Numbered from the stretch's first letter, positions 1-7,457 are shown. The stretch is DNA of 11,085 nucleotides from Dehalococcoidia bacterium (GCA_011192055.1 DUES01000204.1:1-11085), one strand, 5' to 3'. Numbers and translations: made by a program. The notes: generated by a model not told the origin, from the letters alone.

Positions 1-168
1 AAATCCGGCTGAAATGGCGGTCCATGAGAAGCACCCTCGTAAGAGTTACCTCCGGAACCGGCATGAATATTCGCTTTATATTAACTTTCAATGGATTCTA
101 CGCAGCGTCTTCCCGAGCTATTCGTATCGCTGGTCCTTACCTTAATCAATGTGCCTGTGGTAAGTCAC

Positions 169-639
169 TTATCCTGCGGCCATGTATTGAATGCTTAACG
201 GCAGCCCCCTCAGCAGACCAAAACCATCACATCCGGCCATATGAGAGGAGTGCTCACAATGCGAATTCTTCTCCAAAGTCTCCTCTACCTGTGTCACCAG
301 GTCAGGAATGGTGAGTGGCTCCGTTAGACAGAAGTCATTACCGAAGTCAAGACCTCGGACGGCACCACATTCGGTGCGCCACGCAGCGAGCATTATGATG
401 GGTATATCGTACAGACACCGGAGACGCAGGCACATCTCCATTCCGTCCAGTTGCGGCATCCCGGCATCGAGGAATATCAGGTCGGGACGTGTCCGGTCCA
501 GTGTGGCCTCCAGTTCCTCAAAGGCGTCCCTGGCATCAACTGCAGAGTAAGATTCTCCCGAGATACTGCTGGACAGCAACCCCTGCAGCACCGGGTCATC
601 GCTGATGACGAGGATTTTCTTGTTTATCACCCTTTCCAT
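169..639 (-). CDS. Solitary degenerate receiver-domain protein
   Basis: A 156-residue protein whose residues 6-122 form a receiver domain that aligns without gaps to the OmpR-type regulator over the region I compared (MLAAW...LTEPLTIPDLV against ILSAR...LTKPFGIAELV). The phospho-acceptor Asp58 (FLDAGMPQLDG) is kept, but the first acidic-pair residue is Ser13, the switch Ser/Thr is Ala85 and the invariant Lys is Glu107. Signal-dependent phosphorylation is therefore unlikely. The last 32 residues (125-156, with His, Cys and Gly) match no winged helix; it may be a regulator whose output domain was lost. The ATG at 639 has an excellent GGAGGAG 6 nt upstream (646-652), which suggests real translation. 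It is separated from the main cluster by 502 nt and may have its own promoter. Confidence 0.75.
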   Translation of the reverse strand: MERVINKKILVISDDPVLQGLLSSSISGESYSAVDARDAFEELEATLDRTRPDLIFLDAGMPQLDGMEMCLRLRCLYDIPIIMLAAWRTECGAVRGLDFGNDFCLTEPLTIPDLVTQVEETLEKNSHCEHSSHMAGCDGFGLLRGLPLSIQYMAAG

Positions 640-645
640 TACGTT

Positions 646-652
646 CTCCTCC
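646..652 (-). promoter_or_regulatory. Strong ribosome binding site of the solitary receiver
   Basis: On the minus strand GGAGGAG ends 6 nt before the ATG at 639, within AAAGGAGGAG. It fixes the start of the degenerate receiver gene and argues that the gene is translated rather than a random frame. Confidence 0.8.
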
Positions 653-913
653 TTTACTGTGGCTTGTAATCTCTACTCTTGAGATAATGATAGCAGCCAG
701 CCGGTTGACAGAACGCAAATTTAGGTGCCGTAACATAAACGTTTCCCAAACAGGTTTTCAGTCGCAGGACGCCAGCGAAGGAGTATGCGGGCGCCTAAAC
801 AAAACACTTCAAGAATGCAGCGGCTCTTGCCAGGAGATTACCCTGCGCTTGAGGTATGGCCATTCGTCCGGACGGGGCAGTGGGAATGACCGAGTGGCAA
901 CACGGGTCTCGCA

Positions 914-958
914 GACAGTATAAAAGGGCTGTCCGGCTTCCAACCAATACCGGAAGCC
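914..958 (-). terminator. Two adjacent inverted repeats, possible weak terminator
   Basis: GGCTTCC (935-941) pairs perfectly with GGAAGCC (952-958) around a 10-nt loop. Next to it, GACAG (914-918) pairs with CTGTC (929-933). Read leftwards, the strand after the first stem runs through CCCTTTTATA inside the second loop. There is no U-run directly after a stem, so this is not a standard intrinsic terminator. It lies about 185 nt after the last operon gene. Confidence 0.25.
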
Positions 959-1141
959 AGGATGTCAGGGTTACTTCCGATGCTTCCTGAACCCGACAGA
1001 CTTTCTGGTCCCAACTATTCCCGACTCAGCATACTCGCCACGGGTCGAAACCGCCACAGTTGTCCGCGGCATCATTCTTGCCCGGGTCACATCAGGGGCT
1101 TTTCTGGTAACGCCGCAGTGAATTCACGGTACCCATTACCA

Positions 1142-1837
1142 TCATGTTCCCGAAACGAGGTGGTAGCCCACACGTGGTACGGTGATAATGTGCTTAGGAT
1201 TTTTAGGGTCTTTTTCCAGTTTGCGGCGCAGCCGGCTGATGAAGACGGTCAGGTACTGCTTCTCACCAGAGTACTCTGCACCCCACACCTTCTGCAGCAG
1301 CATCTGATGAGTAAGCACTTTGTCAACATCCACTGCCAATGCTTGCAGCAGGGAATACTCGGTAGGGGTCATTGTGAGTTCCGTACCCCCGACAGTCACC
1401 CGCCTCTTGAGAAAGTCAATCTCTATTTCGCCACAGGTTAAACTGGGCTTGTCCTGCTCGAATTTGGAAGCGTCCGAATAGCGAAGCGCCGCCTTTATGC
1501 GAGCCACCAGCTCAGCAATGCCGAAAGGCTTCGTGAGATAGTCATTGGCTCCCAGGTCCAGGCAGGTGACCTTATCTTTTTCATTACCCCTTGCACTGAG
1601 TATGATTATGGGCACCCTCGACCATTCCCTCACCCTTCGGCACACCTCTACTCCATCCAGCTTTGGCATCATGATGTCAAGTATAATCAGGTTGAAGAAC
1701 TCCCTTTCGATTGTCTCCAGGGCTTCTTCACCATTCATCGCAGCAGTCACCCCGTAGCCCCGGGCTTTTAAGTTTGTGCGGACCAATCTCGACATGGCCG
1801 GGTCATCATCGACAACCAGGATTTGCGCTTTCTTCAT
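1142..1837 (-). CDS. OmpR/PhoB-type response regulator with winged helix
   Basis: A 231-residue transcription factor of the OmpR/PhoB class and the only DNA-binding output in the window. The receiver (about 4-118) is canonical: Asp10-Asp11, acceptor Asp54 (IILDIMMPKLDG), Ser81 and Lys103 (LTKPF). The winged-helix domain (about 130-229) ends with VFISRLRRKLEKDPKNPKHI and the VGYHLV hairpin. The ATG at 1837 overlaps the hybrid kinase stop as ATGA and has a strong GAGGAGGTG (1845-1853), so high expression relative to the kinase is likely. It resembles KdpE-like regulators, but nothing here points to potassium transport, so I give no specific name. It closes the packed run of genes; 502 nt without a gene follow. 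Confidence 0.95.
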   Translation of the reverse strand: MKKAQILVVDDDPAMSRLVRTNLKARGYGVTAAMNGEEALETIEREFFNLIILDIMMPKLDGVEVCRRVREWSRVPIIILSARGNEKDKVTCLDLGANDYLTKPFGIAELVARIKAALRYSDASKFEQDKPSLTCGEIEIDFLKRRVTVGGTELTMTPTEYSLLQALAVDVDKVLTHQMLLQKVWGAEYSGEKQYLTVFISRLRRKLEKDPKNPKHIITVPRVGYHLVSGT

Positions 1838-3462
1838 GTCTTCTCACCTCCTCGGGCAGATGGTAAGCTGAAACTAAGCATGGCACCGCCGGATAGCCGG
1901 CTCTCAACCCAGATGCGGCCGCCGTGAGCTTCGACAATGCCCTTACAGATACTGAGGCCCAGACCGGCCCCCGGTTTGATTCCCACGGCCGAGGTCTGAA
2001 CACGGAAGAAACGGTCGAACACCTTGCTTTGAAATTCAGGTGGGACACCAGGCCCCTCGTCACTCACGCTGATGACAACATCCCGGGCAGCCAACCGGGT
2101 GCTGACCTCGATACTGGTTCCTTCAGGGGAGAATTTCACCGCGTTCTCAACCAGGCTGATAAGCACTTCGCCAATACGTTCCCTGTCAACACTCACCTGA
2201 GGCAGAGGCTCGGCAATATGAGTCTGAAGATGGTGGTTCCTCACGATATTGCGGAGTTGATTCTCCACTGCCTGTATCACCTCTCTGATATGCCACCGCC
2301 GCCGTTTCATCTCCACAACTCCGGACTCCAGGCGCGACATTATCAGTATCTCCTCAATCAAGTGGTTAAGTCGGTCTGCCTCTTCATCTATGGTCCGGAG
2401 GAAATCATGCAAACTCTGCCGGTCAAAAGTTACGTCCGGCTGCAGGATTGTGCTGGCATAGCCTTTAATAGCCGCCAGTGGTGTTCGCAATCCATGAGAG
2501 ATATTAGCTAAAAGATCGGCACGCATGGTCTCTAACTCCCGAATTGCCCGGGCACTCGATGCCTCCTCATAAAGCTGGGCGTTACGTATTGCGATAGATA
2601 TCTCACGTCCGATCGCAGAGAGCAGTTCCACCTCCGAATCGGTAAAGCGGCGGTCGGCATGGTTAGTCACTCCCAGGACACCAATACTCTGGTTGGCCAT
2701 GACTAAAGGGATGGTAGTGTGCGAGTGATAACCATGCCGGGACAACGACGCTTGTACCAGTTCCAGGCTCCCGTTCACGCTCTGCGGCAACGTATCCGCC
2801 CACCTGAAAACCTTTCCAACTGACTCCTTGCCAATCTCTATTTCTGTCCACGGGTCAAGAATCGAGCTGTCCATTCCGTAACAACCTTCGAGTACCAGCT
2901 GCCTGTTTCTGGCTATATACAGGTAGCTGGCATCTATCCCCAGCGTCTCGTTAACTTTTTCCAGCGCCGAATCCAGTATCTGCTTCAAGTCCAGCGACTG
3001 GGATACGGTCTGGGAAACTGAAAGCAGGATGCCGGTTTCCCGGTTACGCTGCTCCAACTCCTTCAGCAACCGCTGATTTTCAAAAGCCAGGTGCTGTTTC
3101 TCCAGTCCACGGTTAATTACAGACAGCAGAATCTCCGGGTCAGTGGGCTTCTCAAGAAAGGCAAAGGCACCTGAGTTTAGTGACTGGACGGCGTTGTCTT
3201 TGGAGGAATAACCGGTCAGCATTATCGTAATCATGTCCGGGTGCAGGTCAAGGAGCATGGCGAGTAACTCAGTACCGGACATGTCCGGCAGACTTATGTC
3301 CAGGACGGCTACGTTGATGAAGATATCCTCCGTCATGGCTAACGCCTGAGCTGCTGAAGTAGCCTTTTCTACCCGGTAACCCTTTTTACCGAGAATAGGC
3401 TGGGCAACCTGCAGAAAGGCCAGATCATCATCCACCAGAAGTATTCGCTCTCCGTCCCTCAT
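1834..3462 (-). CDS. Receiver-GAF-histidine kinase hybrid
   Basis: A 542-residue soluble hybrid kinase with no membrane segment. The order is: receiver (about 4-118; Asp11-Asp12, Asp55, Thr83, Lys105), short coiled coil (about 120-142), GAF domain (about 145-297), HisKA (about 310-380, His323) and ATPase (about 390-535; Asn440 in LVENAVKFS, Asp468 in DEGPGVP, GAGLGLSI at 498-505). The H-box reads SHGLRTPL, so the Glu normally following the phospho-His is Gly324. In studied HisKA kinases that acidic residue assists phosphotransfer. The receiver at the N-terminus may let an upstream kinase or CheA control this enzyme, and the GAF domain may bind a small ligand. The stop overlaps the next start by 4 nt, so the OmpR-type regulator is the probable target. 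The ATG is preceded by GTGGAG at a suitable distance. Confidence 0.94.
   Translation of the reverse strand: MRDGERILLVDDDLAFLQVAQPILGKKGYRVEKATSAAQALAMTEDIFINVAVLDISLPDMSGTELLAMLLDLHPDMITIMLTGYSSKDNAVQSLNSGAFAFLEKPTDPEILLSVINRGLEKQHLAFENQRLLKELEQRNRETGILLSVSQTVSQSLDLKQILDSALEKVNETLGIDASYLYIARNRQLVLEGCYGMDSSILDPWTEIEIGKESVGKVFRWADTLPQSVNGSLELVQASLSRHGYHSHTTIPLVMANQSIGVLGVTNHADRRFTDSEVELLSAIGREISIAIRNAQLYEEASSARAIRELETMRADLLANISHGLRTPLAAIKGYASTILQPDVTFDRQSLHDFLRTIDEEADRLNHLIEEILIMSRLESGVVEMKRRRWHIREVIQAVENQLRNIVRNHHLQTHIAEPLPQVSVDRERIGEVLISLVENAVKFSPEGTSIEVSTRLAARDVVISVSDEGPGVPPEFQSKVFDRFFRVQTSAVGIKPGAGLGLSICKGIVEAHGGRIWVESRLSGGAMLSFSLPSARGGEKT
1845..1853 (-). promoter_or_regulatory. Ribosome binding site of the OmpR-type regulator
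   Basis: GAGGAGGTG lies 7 nt before the ATG at 1837, inside the last codons of the hybrid kinase. The strong site, together with the ATGA overlap, fixes the start and suggests coupled but efficient translation. Confidence 0.8.
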
Positions 3463-3477
3463 CCTTACTCCACGGTC

Positions 3478-4206
3478 TTAACCGTCAACGAATTCCTGCA
3501 CCAGGCCCATTACCTTAGTCAAGTTAAGAGGCTTGTAAAGGCATGCAGATGCAGCAGATTGCAGTGCCTTGTTTACCAGATCCTTCACCTCATCACGATA
3601 GGCCGTCATCATGACCACCACCAGTTCAGGATCGAATTCCTTCAGTTGAAGACAGGTATCCAGTCCATCCATACGCGGCAACCTGACATCAACAAAAGCT
3701 ATCCGGTACTTCCTGTGTCGAGCACAATTCACTGCCTCCTCACCACTCCCCACTGCCTCAACACGATACCCGTTACACTGAAGTGCCTTCATGAAGATAC
3801 TTCTGAAGTCATCATCATCATCTACAATAAGGACTGGCAGGGGGCAAGTTACCTCTCCTATGAGTTCTACAAGGTGAGATATATCAATTGGCTTGCACAA
3901 TGTGCAATATGCTACTGCATTAGTAGCGGCCGCCATATTCCTGTCTTCAGCATAAGCCGTCATTAGAACTATTTTGGCCTGCGGGTCTGCTTTCTTGATT
4001 GCCCGGGTTGCCTCTATGCCATTCATCTGTGGCATATAGACGTCCATGAGAACTACGTCATACCGCTGCGCCCTGTACTTGTCAATAGCCGAAAGGCCAT
4101 CCGCCGCTGTTTCGACACGGTAGCCCTTGTACCGTAATATCAGAGCAAAGGTGTCCGCCAGGTCCATGTTATCATCGACTACCAGTACACTCACTGCTTC
4201 TCTCAT
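3478..4206 (-). CDS. Double-receiver response regulator
   Basis: A 242-residue protein made of two receiver domains in tandem and nothing else. The first (about 5-119) has Asp11-Asp12, acceptor Asp55 (LMDVYMPQMNG), Thr83 and Lys105. The second (about 123-240) has Asp129-Asp130 within a run of five Asp, acceptor Asp173 (FVDVRLPRMDG), Thr201 and Lys225. Both look able to be phosphorylated. With no DNA-binding or enzymatic output, it probably acts by protein contacts or as a phosphate relay or sink. It starts 5 nt after the membrane kinase stop and ends 15 nt before the hybrid kinase, so it is well placed to sit between the two. An A-rich GGGA about 12 nt upstream is the only visible ribosome site, so translation may be coupled to the kinase gene. 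Confidence 0.93.
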   Translation of the reverse strand: MREAVSVLVVDDNMDLADTFALILRYKGYRVETAADGLSAIDKYRAQRYDVVLMDVYMPQMNGIEATRAIKKADPQAKIVLMTAYAEDRNMAAATNAVAYCTLCKPIDISHLVELIGEVTCPLPVLIVDDDDDFRSIFMKALQCNGYRVEAVGSGEEAVNCARHRKYRIAFVDVRLPRMDGLDTCLQLKEFDPELVVVMMTAYRDEVKDLVNKALQSAASACLYKPLNLTKVMGLVQEFVDG

Positions 4207-4211
4207 CTGAT

Positions 4212-5717
4212 CTATGATTCCCTTTCTGTTAGAGGTAGCTTTATGGTGAAAACAGTACCTCTACTTACCTGGCTTTCTACTTCAATGCTACCGTCATTCT
4301 GCTCGACGAGCCGTTTGGTTATGGCCAGCCCAAGGCCGATTCCTTTGGGTTTTGTAGTGTAGAGAGGCTCAAAGATTTTGCCTAGCGCCTCTTCTGGAAT
4401 GCCGCATCCGGAGTCCTCGAACCGAATCCAACCGAAATTACCATCAACCCCGGTATTGACCATAAGCTCTCCGCTATTTTTCATTGCCTGAATGGCATTA
4501 GAGATGATATTTACGATGGCTCGACCCACCTGTTCGCTATCAACAAGAACCTCCGGAAAATCACGGCAAGTGTCTGTTGTTACCATCACGGCCTCCGGTA
4601 CGGTCACCCCGGATAGCCTCTCCGTAACAAGTTGGTTCAGATCGATCCTTGACTGTACCGGTGGGCTGAGGCGGGTGAAATCAAGCAGGTCAGAGACAAT
4701 CCAGTTGGCGCTGTCAACCTGCTGGTCGAGGATGTCCAGGGTTCTGACTATCTCTCCGTCTGCCTTCCCATCAAGAGTGATCTTAAGCAAGTAGACACAG
4801 TTCCGTATTACGTTAAGAGGATTACGAATCTCATGCCCTACCCCGGAGGCCAGTTCCCCCACCGCAGCCAACCTCTCGGAACGAACCAGTCTTTCCTGAG
4901 TTTCCTCCAAGTCTCTGGTTCTCTTTTCCACCATTTCCTCCAACTGTTCGTAGTACCCGTCAAGTGACCGCTGCAACTCTATCGCCCTGATACCACTGCT
5001 GATTCTCTCGGCCAGTATCCTGGCAAGATGCCGTTGTGTTCCGGAGTCCAGGGCGGAATTCACAGGCTGTATGTCGAACCTGCCAAATGTACCGCCACCC
5101 CCGATCATGTCCTCGCTTGCTGTGTCGACCGACTCCGAAAAACCGGGGGGCTCAAACACCCTGTCCCGCACCGATACTCTCACCCTGATTTCACCGTGAC
5201 GTCGCATGAGATGCGGAATGGCATCGGTTACTGCGTAGACAAAGTCATCCACGGAGCCACTGCTTTCAACCAGCCTGCCGATCTCATAGAGACACTGAAG
5301 CTCCTCTGTGCTACGCTGTCCTTGCTCATCACTCTTCTTCAACATGGCTACCACTGCCCCAACAGCACTGAGAATGATGGCAAACGATGTCGGGCGGAAT
5401 ACTGTGCTCGGAGAACCCTCAAGGGTCAAAGCATAGGGCAGGAGCAGAACCATAGACAACATTGCCACCGCCAGAGTGTAGGTTATGCCGACTGTGTAGG
5501 CGGCATATACCACCGGGGCAAAGAACACCAGGGCAAAGAAATCAATGCCATAGAAATCATGGAACCGGTTCAGGATTTCTTCAGCAGACGTCCAGCCGAC
5601 AATATGGGCAAGCACCGGCAGGTAGTAGACTGCAGAGCATGCCAGTATGATGAGACCAATTCGCCAGAAATACCAATCCCTGGTCCTGCCTCTCGACGAA
5701 CCTCTGGTAGCCTTCAT
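4212..5717 (-). CDS. Membrane sensor histidine kinase
   Basis: A 501-residue membrane-bound histidine kinase. About four hydrophobic segments occupy residues 18-126 (for example IGLIILACSAVYYLPVLA and the run around FFALVFFAPVVYAAYTVG), with little extracellular loop, so sensing may be within the membrane. A diverged GAF-like region (about 135-245) and a coiled coil (about 250-285) lead to the HisKA domain with His295 in GHEIRNPL; the HExxN form is also seen in kinases that act as phosphatases. The ATPase domain has Asn407 (NIISNAIQA), Asp435 (EDSGCGIP), the lid FEPLYTTKPKGIGLGLA and a late GTVFTIKLP. I chose the ATG at 5717 because GGGAGG lies 7 nt upstream; an ATG at 5747, overlapping the previous stop as TAATG, is a fair alternative (10 more residues). 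Five nt separate it from the double-receiver gene, its likely partner. Confidence 0.93.
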   Translation of the reverse strand: MKATRGSSRGRTRDWYFWRIGLIILACSAVYYLPVLAHIVGWTSAEEILNRFHDFYGIDFFALVFFAPVVYAAYTVGITYTLAVAMLSMVLLLPYALTLEGSPSTVFRPTSFAIILSAVGAVVAMLKKSDEQGQRSTEELQCLYEIGRLVESSGSVDDFVYAVTDAIPHLMRRHGEIRVRVSVRDRVFEPPGFSESVDTASEDMIGGGGTFGRFDIQPVNSALDSGTQRHLARILAERISSGIRAIELQRSLDGYYEQLEEMVEKRTRDLEETQERLVRSERLAAVGELASGVGHEIRNPLNVIRNCVYLLKITLDGKADGEIVRTLDILDQQVDSANWIVSDLLDFTRLSPPVQSRIDLNQLVTERLSGVTVPEAVMVTTDTCRDFPEVLVDSEQVGRAIVNIISNAIQAMKNSGELMVNTGVDGNFGWIRFEDSGCGIPEEALGKIFEPLYTTKPKGIGLGLAITKRLVEQNDGSIEVESQVSRGTVFTIKLPLTERES

Positions 5718-5724
5718 CTTCCTG

Positions 5725-5730
5725 CCTCCC
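5725..5730 (-). promoter_or_regulatory. Ribosome binding site deciding the membrane kinase start
   Basis: GGGAGG is 7 nt upstream of the ATG at 5717. The in-frame ATG codons at 5747 and 5768 have weaker purine stretches before them, so the 5717 start is preferred, although the TAATG junction at 5747 keeps that alternative open. Confidence 0.6.
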
Positions 5731-5746
5731 GTATTGTTGTGTTCCA

Positions 5747-6331
5747 TTATTTCTTCCAGGGCCACCATCCGCGCCAGTTATGGTGACCACACTTCGTGCA
5801 TCTGAATACGGTTGCTACCGTACCACGACTTCCGCACTCATCACACTGGAAACTCTGAAAGGCACCATATCCCAGCGTACCCTGGAGTTTAGCCGATATC
5901 CCTGCAACATCGTCACTCAGTTTCTGAACCTGTCTGAGCGCAGATAGCTGGTCTTGCGTCAGCACTTGGTCTGTATTGATAACCCCTATTTTGCGCTCCA
6001 ATTGCTCCAGTCTGCCCAGATGCTTTTCCACCCGGCTCAATCGCTCAGACATCTCAGCCATTCTGGCACTCATATCATCAGGTGCCCCGGGAACAGCCGG
6101 AGGCATCTTTGCCGGCTGTGGTGTTGCAGCCTTTGCAACCGTATTTCTCGCACCATCGGACGACGCTGCCCCCGGTGCCTGGTGCCCTGGTTGCTTCAGG
6201 GGTCGTGGCGCATCCTGGGAGGAGACTTCAGGTGTGATTTTCTCCCCCGCACCAGACTTACGTTTGCTGCCCGCACCGGAGTTCGAGAGCAAAGCGTCTA
6301 TTTCAGATTGTGAGAGCAGTTCATTACTCAT
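5747..6331 (-). CDS. FliM-type CheY-binding peptide joined to coiled coil and zinc ribbon
   Basis: I do not recognise the whole protein as a known family. Residues 1-15 (MSNELLSQSEIDALL) match the N-terminal peptide of FliM and FliY, the segment that binds CheY-P at the flagellar switch (ILSQxEIDALL in E. coli FliM). The switch domains of FliM or FliY are absent. A disordered Ser/Pro/Ala-rich linker (about 18-85) follows, then a probable coiled coil (about 88-150, SERLSRVEKHLGRLEQLERK), then a Cys4 zinc ribbon with CxxC at 163-166 and 178-181, and a Trp-rich basic end (NWRGWWPWKK). There is no signal peptide or membrane segment. The ATG at 6331 has a weak GAGAAG 7 nt upstream. It lies between the HD-GYP and kinase genes. 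Inference: a soluble adaptor that takes the CheY-P signal to a non-flagellar target. Confidence 0.87.
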   Translation of the reverse strand: MSNELLSQSEIDALLSNSGAGSKRKSGAGEKITPEVSSQDAPRPLKQPGHQAPGAASSDGARNTVAKAATPQPAKMPPAVPGAPDDMSARMAEMSERLSRVEKHLGRLEQLERKIGVINTDQVLTQDQLSALRQVQKLSDDVAGISAKLQGTLGYGAFQSFQCDECGSRGTVATVFRCTKCGHHNWRGWWPWKK

Positions 6332-6377
6332 GATTACTTCTCACTAAACACCAATGTTATTACCTCTTTTCGCTACA

Positions 6378-7457
6378 TCAGTACTCCAGGATATCGGTAA
6401 CGAGTCTACTCTGATACTCGGGCTCCTTCAGGTCGATATCATAGAGTTCGGATAACTCTTCGCCGCTTCGGTCATAGCATACTCGCACTTGTGGTCTGCC
6501 TATGTATCCGATGTTGGGTTCAGTAACAATACCACTCTCCCCCGTACTTAATTTGACCAAAATGCCCTTTGGGTAGAACGGGATACTCCTCACAAAGGTC
6601 TGCGCCAACTCGGGGTCGAATAACTCGCCACTATAGGCGGCGATGTACTCGGCTGCATCCGGTGGAGGGAAAGGCTCCTGTCCCGGTCTTCGGGAGACCA
6701 GCCCGTAGTAACTGCTGGCAATCGATATGATGCGAGAAAGAGGAGATATCTGGCTGCCCTTTAGCCCGGCGGGATACCCGCTGCCGTCCCACCTCTCATG
6801 ATGCTGCAGCACGACCTTCGCGATTCCGTCATCCACACCGCTCTGGCTCAGAATACTGTAGCCGGCTTCAGGATGAGCTTTGTATTCCGGCGATTTGTTC
6901 TCGTCCGCTGCCTGGAGGTTCATCAACACGTGTTGCGATACCTGGATATACCCTATATCCTGCAGGAGAGCGGCCATCCCCAGACTGACCAGGTCGGCCC
7001 GATTGTACCCGGCCTTCTTTCCGATGAAGAGGCATAACCCGGCTACCTTCACCGGGTGGATATAGTCGTAATTGCCCAGGGACAAACATCCTTCGGTGTT
7101 TATCTCACCCATGAAGGCGGAGTCAATACTCTGGATCATAACTTTCACCAGTCGGTCAACTTCCGTTAAGTCCAGTTTGATGTGCTTAATCAATTTCCCC
7201 CGGTTACTATCCACCAACCGGTGAAGTAACCGGATAGCCTGAGCCTCGACTTCCTCTGATATCGAGGGAACGATTATGATATCGTCCACACGAGGGTCCT
7301 GGATGATTATTTCCCTCACTCCCAGCCGGGAAAGGACCGGTACATGCACCGCGTCCAGTACTGTGCCAGCATCCAGAAGCAGGGCACCTGCACTATCGTA
7401 GACAGCTCTGCCCAGAATCGTGCCGAGTGTGGCATACTCAACTGAAATCCGTCTCAT
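6378..7457 (-). CDS. HD-GYP-type protein with degraded metal-binding site
   Basis: Active HD-GYP domains hydrolyse cyclic di-GMP (some act on cGAMP) at a metal centre. This 359-residue protein has an N-terminal region (about 1-65) resembling the lead-in of many HD-GYP proteins, then the HD-GYP fold (about 110-295), then a C-terminal extension (about 296-359) of the FYPKGILVKLSTGE type often seen after such domains. His134, His195, His219-His220 and the GYP block (DGSGYP, 224-229) are present. However, the name-giving HD pair is Gln166-Asp167, the following IGK is IGY, and the late ADxxDA motif is ASSYYG, losing another ligand. It is therefore probably a non-catalytic binding protein, or has altered chemistry. 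Its ATG overlaps the cheR stop by 4 nt behind a strong AGGAGGT (7464-7470), so it is co-translated with the chemotaxis genes. Confidence 0.9.
   Translation of the reverse strand: MRRISVEYATLGTILGRAVYDSAGALLLDAGTVLDAVHVPVLSRLGVREIIIQDPRVDDIIIVPSISEEVEAQAIRLLHRLVDSNRGKLIKHIKLDLTEVDRLVKVMIQSIDSAFMGEINTEGCLSLGNYDYIHPVKVAGLCLFIGKKAGYNRADLVSLGMAALLQDIGYIQVSQHVLMNLQAADENKSPEYKAHPEAGYSILSQSGVDDGIAKVVLQHHERWDGSGYPAGLKGSQISPLSRIISIASSYYGLVSRRPGQEPFPPPDAAEYIAAYSGELFDPELAQTFVRSIPFYPKGILVKLSTGESGIVTEPNIGYIGRPQVRVCYDRSGEELSELYDIDLKEPEYQSRLVTDILEY

Larger units (their letters stand above)
640..1141. other. 502-nt intergenic region without a credible gene
   Basis: No reading frame here resembles a protein family. 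The plus-strand frame at 687-923 is compositionally unremarkable and lacks a ribosome site. Visible structure includes adjacent inverted repeats at 914-933 and 935-958, and the perfect palindrome GTGAATTCAC at 1118-1127, about 15 nt beyond the OmpR-type regulator stop. The region probably contains the end of the main transcript and a promoter for the leftward gene starting at 639, but no minus-strand -35/-10 pair is convincing. Confidence 0.6.

Noticed and set aside
1..25. Minus-strand ATG at 25 (MDRHFSRI, cut by the window edge) with GAGGGTG 6 nt upstream
   Set aside because: It could begin another leftward gene, but only eight codons are visible, which is too little to call.
687..923. Plus-strand open frame of 78 codons in the spacer
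   Set aside because: No ribosome site before the ATG and no recognisable sequence. A TTGACA at 704 lies inside the frame, with no -10 at a suitable distance.
962..1441. Plus-strand open frame of 159 codons beginning in the spacer
   Set aside because: Its second half is antisense to the winged-helix domain of the OmpR-type regulator; no ribosome site or family resemblance.
1924..2511. Plus-strand open frame of 195 codons
   Set aside because: Antisense to the HisKA and ATPase region of the hybrid kinase; no recognisable motif.
5028..5786. Plus-strand open frame of 252 codons
   Set aside because: It lies wholly opposite the membrane kinase, whose protein has clear kinase motifs. The plus-strand product is rich in Arg, His and Cys with no domain, as expected of an antisense shadow.
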